DNA of 64,000 bases, from the NCBI GenBank assembly GCA_902825965.1, contig CADEDA010000010.1, positions 8,010 through 72,009 on the forward strand, read 5' to 3'. The position numbers and the translations under genes were made by a program. A model generated the notes under the pieces. It did no database searches and was not told the origin of the DNA. It was given only the letters and a program-made list of their open reading frames with translations. Below are positions 55,995-64,000 of the stretch, piece by piece. The DNA comes from an uncultured Gemmatimonadota bacterium (GTDB lineage Bacteria; Gemmatimonadota; Gemmatimonadetes; Gemmatimonadales; Gemmatimonadaceae). Each line of letters begins with the position of its first letter. Position 1 is the first letter of the stretch.

Positions 55995-57301
55995 TGCGTC
56001 GCCCTTCGGTCGTCGCCGCCCTCGTGGCGTCCGCGATGGTGGTCCTCGGATCCCGCAGTGCCCCAGCCCTCGCGCAGCGCGTGCCGGCGGCACACCCCGA
56101 CTCGGTCGTGCTGCTCCTGCCCGACCGCGTGTTCACGGGGCTGGAGGATTCGGCCCGCACGGGGTGGGCGGTGCTCGTCCGCGGCGAGCGCATCGTCGCG
56201 GTCGGGCCGCGGGAGCGGCTCAGTGTTCCCGCCGGCGCGCGACGTGTGGAGTTGCGCGGCAGCACGCTCATGCCCGGCATGATCGAGGGCCACACGCACC
56301 TCTTCTTGCACCCGTACAACGAGACGTCGTGGAACGACCAGGTGCTCAAGGAGTCGCTCAGCCTGCGGACGGCCCGCGCGGTGAACCACGCCGCCGCCAC
56401 GCTCCGGGCGGGATTCACGACCGCGCGTGACCTCGGCACCGAAGGCGCGGGGTTCGCCGACCACGGCCTCAAGCAGGCGATCGAACAGGGCATCATCCCG
56501 GGCCCGCGTCTGCTGATCGCGAGCAAGGCGATCGTCGCGAGCGGCAGCTACGGGCCGGCCGGATACGCGAGCGAGTGGGAGGTCCCGCAGGGCGCCGAGG
56601 AGGCGGATGGTGTGGAGGGGCTCACCCGCGCGGCCCGCGACCAGATCGGACACGGCGCCGACTGGATCAAAGTGTACGCGGACTACCGCTGGGGCCCGAA
56701 CGGCGAGGCGCGAGCGACGTTCAGCGAAGCGGAACTGCGTACGCTGGTCGAGGTCGCCGCCTCGAGTGGCCGGCGGGTGGTCGCGCACGCGGCCACCACG
56801 GAGGGCATGCGGCGCGCGGTGCTGGCCGGTGTGGCTTCCATCGAACACGGCGATGCGGGATCGGCCGAGGTGTGGCGGCTGATGGCCGAGCGGCAGGTGG
56901 GGTACTGCCCGACGCTGGCCGCGGTGGAGGCGACCGCGCGTTATGCGGGTTGGAAGGAGGGCCAGCCTCCGACCGCACGTACGCTGCAGAAGCGGGAGGG
57001 TCTACGTGCGGCCGTGGCGGCCGGCGTACCGATCTGTGTGGGCGGCGACGCGGGGGTGTTCGCCCATGGCGACAACGCCTGGGAGATCGAGCTGCTGGTG
57101 GCCGCCGGCCTGGCGCCGGCCGCGGCACTGCGCGCCGCGACCAGCGGCAATGCGCGCATCCTCGGACTGGACGACCGTCTCGGGAGCCTGCGCGAGGGCC
57201 TGCTCGCCGACCTCGTGGCGGTGGAGGGTGACCCGCTGCGCGAGATCGGCGCCGTGCGTCGCGTCCGCCTCGTGATGTCGGGCGGACGCATCGTGCGCTG
57301 A
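55994..57301 (+). CDS. Exported metal-dependent amidohydrolase
   Basis: A 435-aa imidazolonepropionase-like amidohydrolase with signal peptide (ALVASAMVVLGSRSAPALA). Metal ligands are in PGMIEGHTHLFLH, KVYADY (with the carbamylated-Lys position), VVAHAATTEG, SIEHGD and VGGDAGVFAHGDN (catalytic Asp). Substrates of this group include dipeptides (prolidases) and secondary metabolites. It sits between two S9 peptidases, which is consistent with peptide degradation. Confidence 0.9.
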   Translation: MRRPSVVAALVASAMVVLGSRSAPALAQRVPAAHPDSVVLLLPDRVFTGLEDSARTGWAVLVRGERIVAVGPRERLSVPAGARRVELRGSTLMPGMIEGHTHLFLHPYNETSWNDQVLKESLSLRTARAVNHAAATLRAGFTTARDLGTEGAGFADHGLKQAIEQGIIPGPRLLIASKAIVASGSYGPAGYASEWEVPQGAEEADGVEGLTRAARDQIGHGADWIKVYADYRWGPNGEARATFSEAELRTLVEVAASSGRRVVAHAATTEGMRRAVLAGVASIEHGDAGSAEVWRLMAERQVGYCPTLAAVEATARYAGWKEGQPPTARTLQKREGLRAAVAAGVPICVGGDAGVFAHGDNAWEIELLVAAGLAPAAALRAATSGNARILGLDDRLGSLREGLLADLVAVEGDPLREIGAVRRVRLVMSGGRIVR

Positions 57302-57305
57302 GGGA

Positions 57306-59450
57306 TCAGTCCGTGATGGGGCGCGGGGCGATGAGCCAGTGCCCGAACCAGTCGCGGAGCCGCCCGAGCCGGTCCACCAGCAGCCAGGGCTCGCCGGTGC
57401 GCGAGAGGTCGTGCGTCGAGCGCGGATAGCGCACGAACTCCACGGGCGTGCCCTGCTTGCGCAGCGCCATGAACCATTGCTCCGCGTCGGTCATCGGCGT
57501 GCGGTGGTCCTCCTCCGACTGCAGGATGAAGGTCGGGGTCTTCACCTTGCGCACGTAGCGGATGGGCGAGAGCGAGTCGTACATCGCCGGATTGTCCCAG
57601 GGACGGCCGAAGAACTCGAACTCGGTCAGCCCCTGCACATCCGACGTGCCGTACCAGGACCACCAGTTGGCGATCATACGGTCGGCCTGCGCGGCCTTGA
57701 AGCGGTCGGTCTTCACCGTGATCCAAGCCGTCATCACGCCGCCGTAGGACCCGCCCGTGACGCCCATACGCGTGGAGTCCACGTCGGGGCGCTGCGCCGC
57801 GATGTCCACCGCCTTCATGAGGTCCTGATAGTCCTCGGCGAACCAGCGGCCGCGCGTGGAGTACGTGAAGTCCGCGCCGTAGCCGCTCGAGCCGCGTGGG
57901 TTGGTGTAGAGCACCATGAAGCCCGCGGCCGCGAGGTTCTGCGTCTCGTCGAACCACTGCTCGCCGTACTGCGAGTGCGGACCGCCGTGCACATAGAGCA
58001 CCAGCGGGTACTTCTGCCCTGCGGTGTAGCCGAACGGCTTCATGAGCCAGCCTTCGATCTCGAGGTCACCGACACTCTTGAACGTCAGCCGCTCCGCGTC
58101 GCTCCACGCGACCTCGGCGTTGAGCTTGTCGTTGAACGATGTCACGCGCCGCTCTCCCTTGCCGTCGACGCCCGCGATGTAGAGCTCGGTGGGCTTGTTG
58201 ACGCTGGTGGACACGTAGGCGACCTGGCGGCCCGCCATGTCGAACGTGAAGCCGTTCATCTTGCGCCGGCCGCCGAGGACCTCGCGCATCTTCCCGTCCT
58301 TCGCGTTCACGAGGAAGAGGCCGCTGGAACCGCCGATGTCCGCCCACATCGCGATCTCGCCGCTGGGCAGCCACTGGATGCCGTTGGGCTCGTACTGCCA
58401 GGTGGGCGTGAGGTTCGTGGCCTGGCCGCTGGCCACGTCCACGACCATCAAGCGGGCGTTCTTCACGCGGCCGGGGCGATCGATGTACGCGAGCCGACGT
58501 CCGTCCGGCGACCAGGAGAGGTTGCCCTCGATGCCCGGCAGCGTCGCGACCTTGCGCGGGGCGCCGCCGGCGACGGGGATCACGTAGATGTCGGAGTCGT
58601 TCTCGTCCACCTCATCGCGCGCGGCGTCGTACGGCAGGATCGCGCGGCGCTCGTTCTCCAGCGCGACGGCGCTATCGGAGCGGAGCGCCGCGTCCGCGGT
58701 GAAGGCGATCCAGCGACCGTCGGGCGAGACGGTGGCCGAGCCGTGCGAGTAGCTGGTGTTGGTGACCTGCACGCGCTTGGCGCCCGGCACCTGCGTGAAC
58801 AGCTGCTGCGGACGGATCACGCGCGCCTCGCGCGGTCCCGGCAGGAATCCCTGTCCGTTCGCCTTGTAGCGCGTCTCGGTGATGTGGCGACCGTCGAAGC
58901 GCGCGGGGTCGACCGGCTTGGTGATCGCGCCGTACGGCGGCCGCGCCATCGGCTGCATGCGGCCATAGGGATCGTCGCTGCGGGGCGCGGCGGGTCCGCC
59001 CTCCGCGGTCGCGGGCGCCGCGAAGACGGCGAACTTGCCGTCGCGCGTCCACGAGCCGGCCGGGTAGTCGGTCAGCTGCATCGCCTCGCCGCCGGGGGCA
59101 TCCATGCGGATGGCCCACACCGGGCCCGAGCCCCCGGGCCGCTGCGAGTTGAAGAACAGGTACTTGCCGTCGGGGGAGAAGCGCGGATTCGAGCTCTCCG
59201 TGCTCGGCGCCGTGTAGCGCACCGCATCGCCACCGCTGGTGGGGACCACCCACACCTCTTGGTGCCGCTTGTTCTCGCGCTCATTCACCGTGGTGACCGT
59301 GAAGGCGACGACACGACCATCGGGCGACATGGCCGGCTGCGACAGCGTGGTCAGGCGGTGCCAGTCGTTGGGCTGCATCGCGCGCTGCGCAGGCAGCGCC
59401 GACGCGAAGGCGACGAACAGCACGGACAAGGTGCGAGCGGAACGGATCAC
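57306..59450 (-). CDS. Exported S9 family peptidase (S9C/DPP-like)
   Basis: A 714-aa protein with a signal (TLSVLFVAFASALPAQ), a beta-propeller with SPDG repeats (MSPDGRVVAF, FSPDGKYLFF, VSPDGRWIAF, WSPDGRRLAY) and a catalytic domain: LYVHGGPHSQYGEQW, nucleophile in VTGGSYGGVMTAW, Asp in SEEDHRTP, His in STHDLS. GTG start preceded by GAGGAG. Acts on oligopeptides in the periplasm. Convergent with the amidohydrolase (4 bp between stops). Confidence 0.93.
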   Translation of the reverse strand: MIRSARTLSVLFVAFASALPAQRAMQPNDWHRLTTLSQPAMSPDGRVVAFTVTTVNERENKRHQEVWVVPTSGGDAVRYTAPSTESSNPRFSPDGKYLFFNSQRPGGSGPVWAIRMDAPGGEAMQLTDYPAGSWTRDGKFAVFAAPATAEGGPAAPRSDDPYGRMQPMARPPYGAITKPVDPARFDGRHITETRYKANGQGFLPGPREARVIRPQQLFTQVPGAKRVQVTNTSYSHGSATVSPDGRWIAFTADAALRSDSAVALENERRAILPYDAARDEVDENDSDIYVIPVAGGAPRKVATLPGIEGNLSWSPDGRRLAYIDRPGRVKNARLMVVDVASGQATNLTPTWQYEPNGIQWLPSGEIAMWADIGGSSGLFLVNAKDGKMREVLGGRRKMNGFTFDMAGRQVAYVSTSVNKPTELYIAGVDGKGERRVTSFNDKLNAEVAWSDAERLTFKSVGDLEIEGWLMKPFGYTAGQKYPLVLYVHGGPHSQYGEQWFDETQNLAAAGFMVLYTNPRGSSGYGADFTYSTRGRWFAEDYQDLMKAVDIAAQRPDVDSTRMGVTGGSYGGVMTAWITVKTDRFKAAQADRMIANWWSWYGTSDVQGLTEFEFFGRPWDNPAMYDSLSPIRYVRKVKTPTFILQSEEDHRTPMTDAEQWFMALRKQGTPVEFVRYPRSTHDLSRTGEPWLLVDRLGRLRDWFGHWLIAPRPITD

Positions 59451-59479
59451 GGCGGGGGCTCCTCGAGGGTGGTTCGGAT

Positions 59480-59501
59480 CGGACGCCGCGTCGGGCGTCC
59501 G
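59480..59501 (-). terminator. 8-bp hairpin between the lipoprotein and peptidase genes
   Basis: CGGACGCC (59480-59487) and GGCGTCCG (59494-59501) form a short stem 33 bp after the lipoprotein stop and 30 bp before the peptidase start. No T-run; weak call. Confidence 0.35.
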
Positions 59502-59533
59502 CAGGCAAAGTACGCGCTCCGGCCCCGCTCCGC

Positions 59534-60157
59534 TCAGCGCGGGGACCGCGCCATCAGCGCCCGCACGAGCGCCTCGGAGAGCGCATCCGCCGCGGGGTCG
59601 ATGCGCAGGAATCGCGTCTCGTGGAAGAAGCCGGCGCCGTCGGCACGCATGATGCCCAGCATGGCGATGTGTTCGGTGTAGCGCTCCTGCCGACGTTGCG
59701 TCTGGGTCTCTGTCCGGGGACAGGGCGGGAGCCGCGGATCGCGGAGCGCCGGGTCGCAGCGTTGGCCGAGGGTCGCCTCCGGCACCGGCTCACCGGACGA
59801 CGCCGCATTGACGTCCCGCGTGCGGACGCGCGTCTGCACGAAGACGGTCACCTCGAACTCGCCCGTCCCGGCGGGCACCTCGCGCCAGCGACTGCCCCGC
59901 AGCACGAGGGCGATCGACTCGCGCAGTTCCTGCGCCGCCTCGCCGGCGCTCGAGCGGTCGTCCTCGGGGATGGTCCGCTCGAAGATCCGCGACGGCAGCA
60001 CCCAGCTGAATGTCGCGTCGGCGGGGAGCGACTCCAGTCTGGCGCCGGCCGGGCGCCGCACGCTCGGCGTGCGCACGGACTGCGACGCGGAGGCGCAGCC
60101 CAGCGCCGCCATTGCGGCCAGCGCGAGGAGTGCGCGCGCGAGCGTGCGGCGGTGCAT
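59534..60157 (-). CDS. DUF4136-like lipoprotein (copy 2)
   Basis: A 207-aa lipoprotein (signal LLALAAMAALGC). The domain contains LPADATFSWVLPSRIFERT, RGSRWREVPAGTGEFEVTVFV and a C-terminal LSEALVRALMARSPR, resembling DUF4136-type proteins. It is paralogous to the gene immediately upstream and starts right after its stop codon. Two extra Cys (QRCDPALRDPRLPPCP) may form a disulfide. Function unknown. Confidence 0.75.
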   Translation of the reverse strand: MHRRTLARALLALAAMAALGCASASQSVRTPSVRRPAGARLESLPADATFSWVLPSRIFERTIPEDDRSSAGEAAQELRESIALVLRGSRWREVPAGTGEFEVTVFVQTRVRTRDVNAASSGEPVPEATLGQRCDPALRDPRLPPCPRTETQTQRRQERYTEHIAMLGIMRADGAGFFHETRFLRIDPAADALSEALVRALMARSPR

Positions 60158-60679
60158 CTACTGCTTCTGCGTACCCAGCAGGAGCAGGCGCAGGATCTCG
60201 CCCGCCACGACGTTCCCGGTGCGCTCGGGGTCGTCGTACGGCAGTCGCCAGTCCACCCCGCGTCCGTCCACGCGTCGGATGCCCACGACGAGTTGCTCGA
60301 TCACCGTCGCGACGGATCGCGGCCCGAAAGCCTTGCGCCGATACACCCAGGCCGTGACCTCGAACTCGCCGGCGCCCTGTGGCACCTCACGCCATGCACT
60401 CCCGCGAAGGACCGTCTCGACGCTGCTGCGGATGCTGCGTCCCTCGGCCGTGTGCATCGCCAAGCTGTCCACCTCGAACGTCCGGCGGAACACCGAGGCA
60501 GGTCCGACCCAGGAATAGGTCGCGCTCTCGGGCAGGACCCGCAGATCAACACTTCCGAGGCGTTCGAGGGGACTGCCCAGCACGGGGTAGACGTATCCCG
60601 ACGGCGACGGGGACGCACCCTGCCCCGACGGGCCGTGGCAGGCCACGAGTGCGAGTCCCAGTGCCGCGACGGCCTTCAC
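60158..60679 (-). CDS. DUF4136-like lipoprotein (copy 1)
   Basis: A 173-aa lipoprotein (signal AALGLALVAC). Blocks LPESATYSWVGPASVFRRT and RGSAWREVPQGAGEFEVTAWV align with the next gene, showing a tandem duplication with divergence. The C-terminus NVVAGEILRLLLLG fits the family. The ATG overlaps the aminotransferase stop (ATGA), so it belongs to the operon of the dapL-like gene. Function unknown. Confidence 0.75.
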   Translation of the reverse strand: MKAVAALGLALVACHGPSGQGASPSPSGYVYPVLGSPLERLGSVDLRVLPESATYSWVGPASVFRRTFEVDSLAMHTAEGRSIRSSVETVLRGSAWREVPQGAGEFEVTAWVYRRKAFGPRSVATVIEQLVVGIRRVDGRGVDWRLPYDDPERTGNVVAGEILRLLLLGTQKQ

Positions 60680-61863
60680 GCGGTGCCGGCCCCGGTGAAG
60701 CTGCGCAACACGCGACCTGCCCGCACCGCCGCTTCGGCGATCCGCGCCGGACTGGTGATGAACGAGATGCGGAAGAAGCCCTCGCCGCCCGCGCCGAGCG
60801 CACTGCCGGCAAGCACGATCACACCCTCCTGCTCCATGAGTCGCTCGTGGAACGCCATCGACGGCACACCCTCAGGCAGCGGAACCCACAGGTACATCGA
60901 CGCCTTGGGCGCCTCGGCGATGGCGAAGCCGTTGGCGCGGAACGCGGCGACGGCCGCATCCCGGCGCTCCTTGAACACCGCGACGTTCCCCGGCACCCAA
61001 CTCGCCCAGGATTCCAGCGCCGCGATCCCCGCCTTCTGCACCGCCATGAACTGCCCCGTGTCGAGGAAGCTCTTCACCTTCGCCAGTGCCCCCACGACCT
61101 CGGCGTTGCCGCAGGCCCAGCCGCAACGCCAGCCGGTCATGTTGTAGGTCTTGGACAGCGAGTGGAACTCGATCGCCACATCCCGCGCTCCGGGCACGTC
61201 GAAGATGCTCGGCGCCACGTAACCGTCGAACGTCATCTCGGAATACGCATTGTCGTACACCAGGATGATGCCGAGTTCCTTGCAGCGCCGGACGACCGTC
61301 TCGAGGTAGTCCATCGGCGCGATGGCCGCGGTGGGGTTGTTGGGATAGTTCAGGAAGAGGAGCTTGGTGCGCTTGAGGACGTCGGCCGGGATCTCGTCGA
61401 GGTCCACGAGGAAGTCGGTGCGCGGCGTGATGGGATAGAGGTACGGCTCCCCTTCGCTGAGGAGCGTGCCGCCGAGGTACGCGAGATAGCCTGGGTCCGG
61501 GATGATGGCCACGTCGCCCTTCTGCAGGAACGCGAACGACAGGTGCGCGATGCCTTCCTTGCTGCCGATGAGCGGCACGATCTCCTTGAGCGGGTCGAAG
61601 CTGTGGCCGAAGCGCCTCGACATCCAGCTCGCGACGGCGTCGCGGAAGGCGGGGAGGCCGAGTCCGAAGCCGTAGCGCGACATCGCCGGGTCGTCGGCCG
61701 CCGCCTTGAGCGCGGCGACAGCGGCCGGCGGCGCGGGCAGGTCGGCGTCGCCGGCGCCCAGGTCGATCACGTCCATGCCGCGCGCGATGAGGTCGCGCTT
61801 CTTCTGCGGGATGGTGGCGAGGAGGTAGACGGGGAGGCGGGAGAACCGGTCAGTGAAGGGCAT
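60676..61863 (-). CDS. dapL: Class I/II aminotransferase, LL-diaminopimelate aminotransferase-like
   Basis: ATG at 61863 gives 395 aa. The PLP Lys is in HSLSKTYNMTGWRCGW; NYPNNPTAAIAP, YDNAYSEMTFDGY and FFRISFITS (terminal Arg) are fold-type I markers. The N-terminus RFSRLPVYLLATIPQKKRDL and the overall type are those of DapL/alanine-synthesising transaminases. DapL makes LL-DAP from tetrahydrodipicolinate for lysine and peptidoglycan. Other substrates, such as alanine or methionine, are possible. Confidence 0.85.
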   Translation of the reverse strand: MPFTDRFSRLPVYLLATIPQKKRDLIARGMDVIDLGAGDADLPAPPAAVAALKAAADDPAMSRYGFGLGLPAFRDAVASWMSRRFGHSFDPLKEIVPLIGSKEGIAHLSFAFLQKGDVAIIPDPGYLAYLGGTLLSEGEPYLYPITPRTDFLVDLDEIPADVLKRTKLLFLNYPNNPTAAIAPMDYLETVVRRCKELGIILVYDNAYSEMTFDGYVAPSIFDVPGARDVAIEFHSLSKTYNMTGWRCGWACGNAEVVGALAKVKSFLDTGQFMAVQKAGIAALESWASWVPGNVAVFKERRDAAVAAFRANGFAIAEAPKASMYLWVPLPEGVPSMAFHERLMEQEGVIVLAGSALGAGGEGFFRISFITSPARIAEAAVRAGRVLRSFTGAGTA

Positions 61864-62372
61864 CAGGGATGTGAGGAGGGACGGTCGAGTCGCATGACAT
61901 GGCAATCGTCGGCGCCGAACCAGCGGCGCTCGACGAACCGGAAGCCGAACCGTTCGTAGAAGCGGATCGCCCGCGTGTTGCTGGCGAGCGGATCGATGAG
62001 GATGGCCCGCACGCGCGGGTCGGCGAAGCAGCGGTCGATGGCCTGCTGCATGATGACGCTGCCGTAGCCCTGGCCCAGCGCGTCGGCTTCGCCGATCCAG
62101 ATGTCGATGGCCGCGAGATCCGTCGCGCAGTCGCCCCAGTAGTGGGATTCCTCCCGCGCCGGGTCGATGATCTGCACGAAGCCGATCGCGCGGCCATCGA
62201 CCTCCGCGACGAGTTGCTCGCGCCAGGCCGGCGTCTTCGCGAGTTCGGTCTCCCAGTGCCAGTCGTCGTTGGGATCCGACTCGACCACGTGCGGTTCCTC
62301 GTCCCAGCGCTGGAGCAGGGGCAGGTCCGCGAGGGTCGCGTTGCGCAGCGTGATGACGGCCACGCCGGTCAC
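61863..62372 (-). CDS. GNAT acetyltransferase, AAC(6')-like
   Basis: GTG at 62372 overlaps the flavin reductase stop (GTGA) and gives 169 aa. Features are LRNATLADLPLLQRWDEEPHV, FVQIIDPAREESHYWG, IDIWIGEADALGQGYGSVIMQQAIDRCF (acetyl-CoA motif A) and DPLASNTRAIRFYERFGFRFVE. This is the Acetyltransf_8/AAC(6')-Ib type that acts on aminoglycosides, but chromosomal relatives often have other substrates. Followed by the aminotransferase with a 1-bp overlap. Confidence 0.88.
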   Translation of the reverse strand: MTGVAVITLRNATLADLPLLQRWDEEPHVVESDPNDDWHWETELAKTPAWREQLVAEVDGRAIGFVQIIDPAREESHYWGDCATDLAAIDIWIGEADALGQGYGSVIMQQAIDRCFADPRVRAILIDPLASNTRAIRFYERFGFRFVERRWFGADDCHVMRLDRPSSHP

Positions 62373-63013
62373 CCTGGGGTCTGTCCGCTGGGGCGGCCGA
62401 CGGTCGGGCGCACCAACGAGAAGATCGAATCGGTGGTCACATGCGACCACTCGGTCCGGCCGAGCCGCGCCGCCGGGTCGAGCTTGGCCGTGTCGGGCAA
62501 GCCGTCGGCCGCGAGGATGCCGTCATCGATGTGGGCGGCGAGCACCTCGCCGATCACCCAGGTGCCGTGCAACGGCCCGCTGCCGTGCGGGATGACCTGG
62601 AACACCCGGCACTCCAGACTGGCCGGGCTCTCGGCGACCCGTGGCGGCTGCACCATCACCGACGGCACACGCGTGAAGCCGACGACGTCGAACTCATCGA
62701 CGCCATGCGGATACGGGGCCGAGGCCTGGTTCACCCGTTCCGCCATCGCCCGTGTGACGATGTTGATGACGAACTCCCCCGTCGCACGCACGTTGCGGAG
62801 GGTGTCCTTGGGATTGCCGTTGCGGTCGGCCACCGGGCAGAACGCGACGGACTGCGGACTCTGCCCGCCCATCGCGAAGAAGCTGAACGGCGCCAGGTTG
62901 CCGATCCCGTCCGCGCCGCGCGTGCTCACGAACGCGATGGGGCGCGGCGTGATGAGCGGAGTGAGGAGGGCGTGGCGGTCCTGCGGCTGCAGATCTTCGA
63001 GGATGGCGAACAT
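62369..63013 (-). CDS. Flavin reductase-like FMN-binding protein
   Basis: A 214-aa protein with the flavin reductase-like (DIM6/NTAB) split-barrel pattern: LLTPLITPRPIAFVSTRGADGIGNLAPFSFF, NPKDTLRNVRATGEFVINIVT and PSVMVQPPRVAESPASLECRVFQV. It binds FMN and probably serves an oxygenase or as an oxidoreductase. Start chosen at MFAILEDLQ. Located downstream of homogentisate dioxygenase, so a link to aromatic catabolism is plausible. Confidence 0.87.
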   Translation of the reverse strand: MFAILEDLQPQDRHALLTPLITPRPIAFVSTRGADGIGNLAPFSFFAMGGQSPQSVAFCPVADRNGNPKDTLRNVRATGEFVINIVTRAMAERVNQASAPYPHGVDEFDVVGFTRVPSVMVQPPRVAESPASLECRVFQVIPHGSGPLHGTWVIGEVLAAHIDDGILAADGLPDTAKLDPAARLGRTEWSHVTTDSIFSLVRPTVGRPSGQTPG

Positions 63014-63127
63014 TGGATCCTGCGGTAGGAGATGGGAGGTGGGAGGTGTGAAGTGCATGGAACGGCGATGCGGGGCCCCGTCGCCCTCGCACCGCGGCTC
63101 CCACGCCTCCCACCTGCTCCGTCGCGT

Positions 63128-64000
63128 TCAGCTCGTCGGCGGCGCGAACCCGTCCCCACCCTGCTCCAGCCACGAGAACTGGTACTTCTTGTCCTCGAAC
63201 GGCAGGATCTGCCTGGCCACCTTGAGCGGGCGGAACGAGTCCATCATGACCGCGAGCTCGTTGGTGTGCGTCATGCCGATGCTGCCCTCGTAGCGACCCG
63301 GGTGCGGGCCGTGCGGGATGCCATCGGGGTGATGCGTGATGCTGCCGTACTCGATACCCTTGCGGCTCATGAACTCGCTGGAGGCGTAGAACAGCACCTC
63401 GTCGGAGTCGACGTTGCTGTGGTTGTACGGCGCCGGGATCGCTTCCGGGTGGAAGTCGTAGGGGCGCGGGCAGAAGGAGCAGATGACGAATCCGTCGCCC
63501 TGGAAGGTCTGATGCACCGGCGGCGGCTGGTGCACCTTGCCGACGATGGGCTCGAAGTCGTGGATGTTGAACGCCCAGGGATAGAACTGGCCGTCCCAGC
63601 CGATCACATCCAGCGGGTGATGATCGAGCACCACCTCGTTGAGGCCGTTGTACTGCTTGATGACGATCGGGAAGTCGCCCTTCACGTCATGCGTCCTGAG
63701 CTCGCGCGGGATGCGGAAGTCGCGCTCGCTGTAGGGCGCCCCTTCCACCAGCTGTCCCACGTTGTTCAGGTAGCGCGACGGCGGGCGCACGTGGCCGCGG
63801 CTCTCCATCACCAGCAGCTTGGCCGGCTTGGTGAAGCGATAGCGGTGCAGGATGTGGCGATGGATGACGAGGTAGTCGCCCGGCTTGATCGGGAGGTCGC
63901 CGTACTGCGTCTCCAGGTTCCCTTCGCCCTCGGCGACGTACACCACCTCGTCCCCTTGCGCGTTCCGGTAGAAGTGCTCGTCCTGCTTGTCCGGCGCGAC
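63128..64000 (-). CDS. hmgA: Homogentisate 1,2-dioxygenase family protein, 5' truncated by the window
   Basis: 290 codons are visible; the frame stays open to 64000, so the N-terminus lies outside. Blocks include EHFYRNAQGDEVVYV, PGDYLVIHRHILHRYRF, WAFNIHDFEPIVGKVHQPPPVHQTF, APYNHSNVDSDEVLFY (iron-binding His/Glu region) and SITHHPDGIPHGPHPG. The enzyme opens the ring of homogentisate in tyrosine/phenylalanine catabolism. Fumarylacetoacetase and maleylacetoacetate isomerase are not in the window. Confidence 0.93.
   Translation of the reverse strand, partial: VAPDKQDEHFYRNAQGDEVVYVAEGEGNLETQYGDLPIKPGDYLVIHRHILHRYRFTKPAKLLVMESRGHVRPPSRYLNNVGQLVEGAPYSERDFRIPRELRTHDVKGDFPIVIKQYNGLNEVVLDHHPLDVIGWDGQFYPWAFNIHDFEPIVGKVHQPPPVHQTFQGDGFVICSFCPRPYDFHPEAIPAPYNHSNVDSDEVLFYASSEFMSRKGIEYGSITHHPDGIPHGPHPGRYEGSIGMTHTNELAVMMDSFRPLKVARQILPFEDKKYQFSWLEQGGDGFAPPTS

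Noticed and set aside
63014-63127. Purine-rich GGGAGGTGGGAGGTG and complementary CTCCCACGCCTCCCACC near 63030-63117
   Set aside because: The arms could pair, but they are imperfect and about 60 nt apart; not enough to call a regulatory RNA.

Overview
The window is a gene-dense, GC-rich bacterial chromosome segment with no mobile elements, phage genes or CRISPR arrays. Gene content fits a Gemmatimonadota-like aerobic diderm: an alternative complex III operon, an outer-membrane TonB/ExbB/ExbD system, many lipoproteins, S9 peptidases, an LL-diaminopimelate-type aminotransferase and inositol-lipid genes. This taxonomic placement is an inference from gene content and composition; no rRNA gene is present.

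Layout. 1-343: end of a ribosomal-protein operon (rpsM partial, rpmJ) with its promoter. 344-3813: minus-strand operon smpB, cell-wall amidase, pyrD, pyrF. 3877-3960: tRNA-Leu. 4051-7335: Rrf2 regulator, aspartase-type lyase and a lipoprotein. 7424-18539: about 15 minus-strand genes, nearly all overlapping or abutting. They run from a CDP-alcohol phosphatidyltransferase and inositol-phosphate synthase through a branched-chain-type 2-oxoacid dehydrogenase (E1 alpha, E1 beta, E2), a PHP phosphatase and a pteridine-reductase-like SDR, to an uncharacterised Cys-rich Rossmann protein, trxB and an MBL hydrolase. 18678-27109: a muropeptide-sugar salvage neighbourhood (NamZ-like muramidase divergent from a NagZ plus beta-lactamase-fold fusion, an acyltransferase, an SSS symporter and a BadF-type sugar kinase) with an A-type Fe-S carrier inserted. 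27106-32114: an APC permease and a TonB-ExbB-ExbD-ExbD-TonB operon. 32422-36117: a kinase-regulator-kinase two-component operon. 36350-37463: Hsp20, peroxiredoxin and tRNA-Ala. 37596-45382: the complete actABCDEF operon, preceded by a perfect CRP/FNR-type palindrome. 45528-51162: trmJ, dedA, sodA, a Kef-type antiporter and speA. 51356-64000: diheme cytochrome c, two S9 peptidases, DUF502, amidohydrolase, paired lipoproteins, dapL-like aminotransferase, GNAT, flavin reductase and a partial homogentisate dioxygenase.

How the parts connect. Two cassettes stand out. The PI-synthase, inositol-phosphate synthase and branched-chain dehydrogenase genes could together supply membrane-lipid head groups and iso-fatty-acid primers. 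The NamZ, NagZ/AmiE-like, symporter and kinase set could recover MurNAc and GlcNAc from peptidoglycan. The ACIII operon links the quinone pool to cytochrome c and looks to be under CRP/FNR-family control.

Non-coding patterns. Several convergent gene ends carry long perfect GC-rich hairpins with 3-5 nt loops and no U-tract. A TAnnTT-type -10 element recurs upstream of genes and both tRNAs. A few genes have -10-like hexamers only 7-9 nt before the start codon, which suggests leaderless mRNAs. Two convergent gene pairs share or abut their stop codons.
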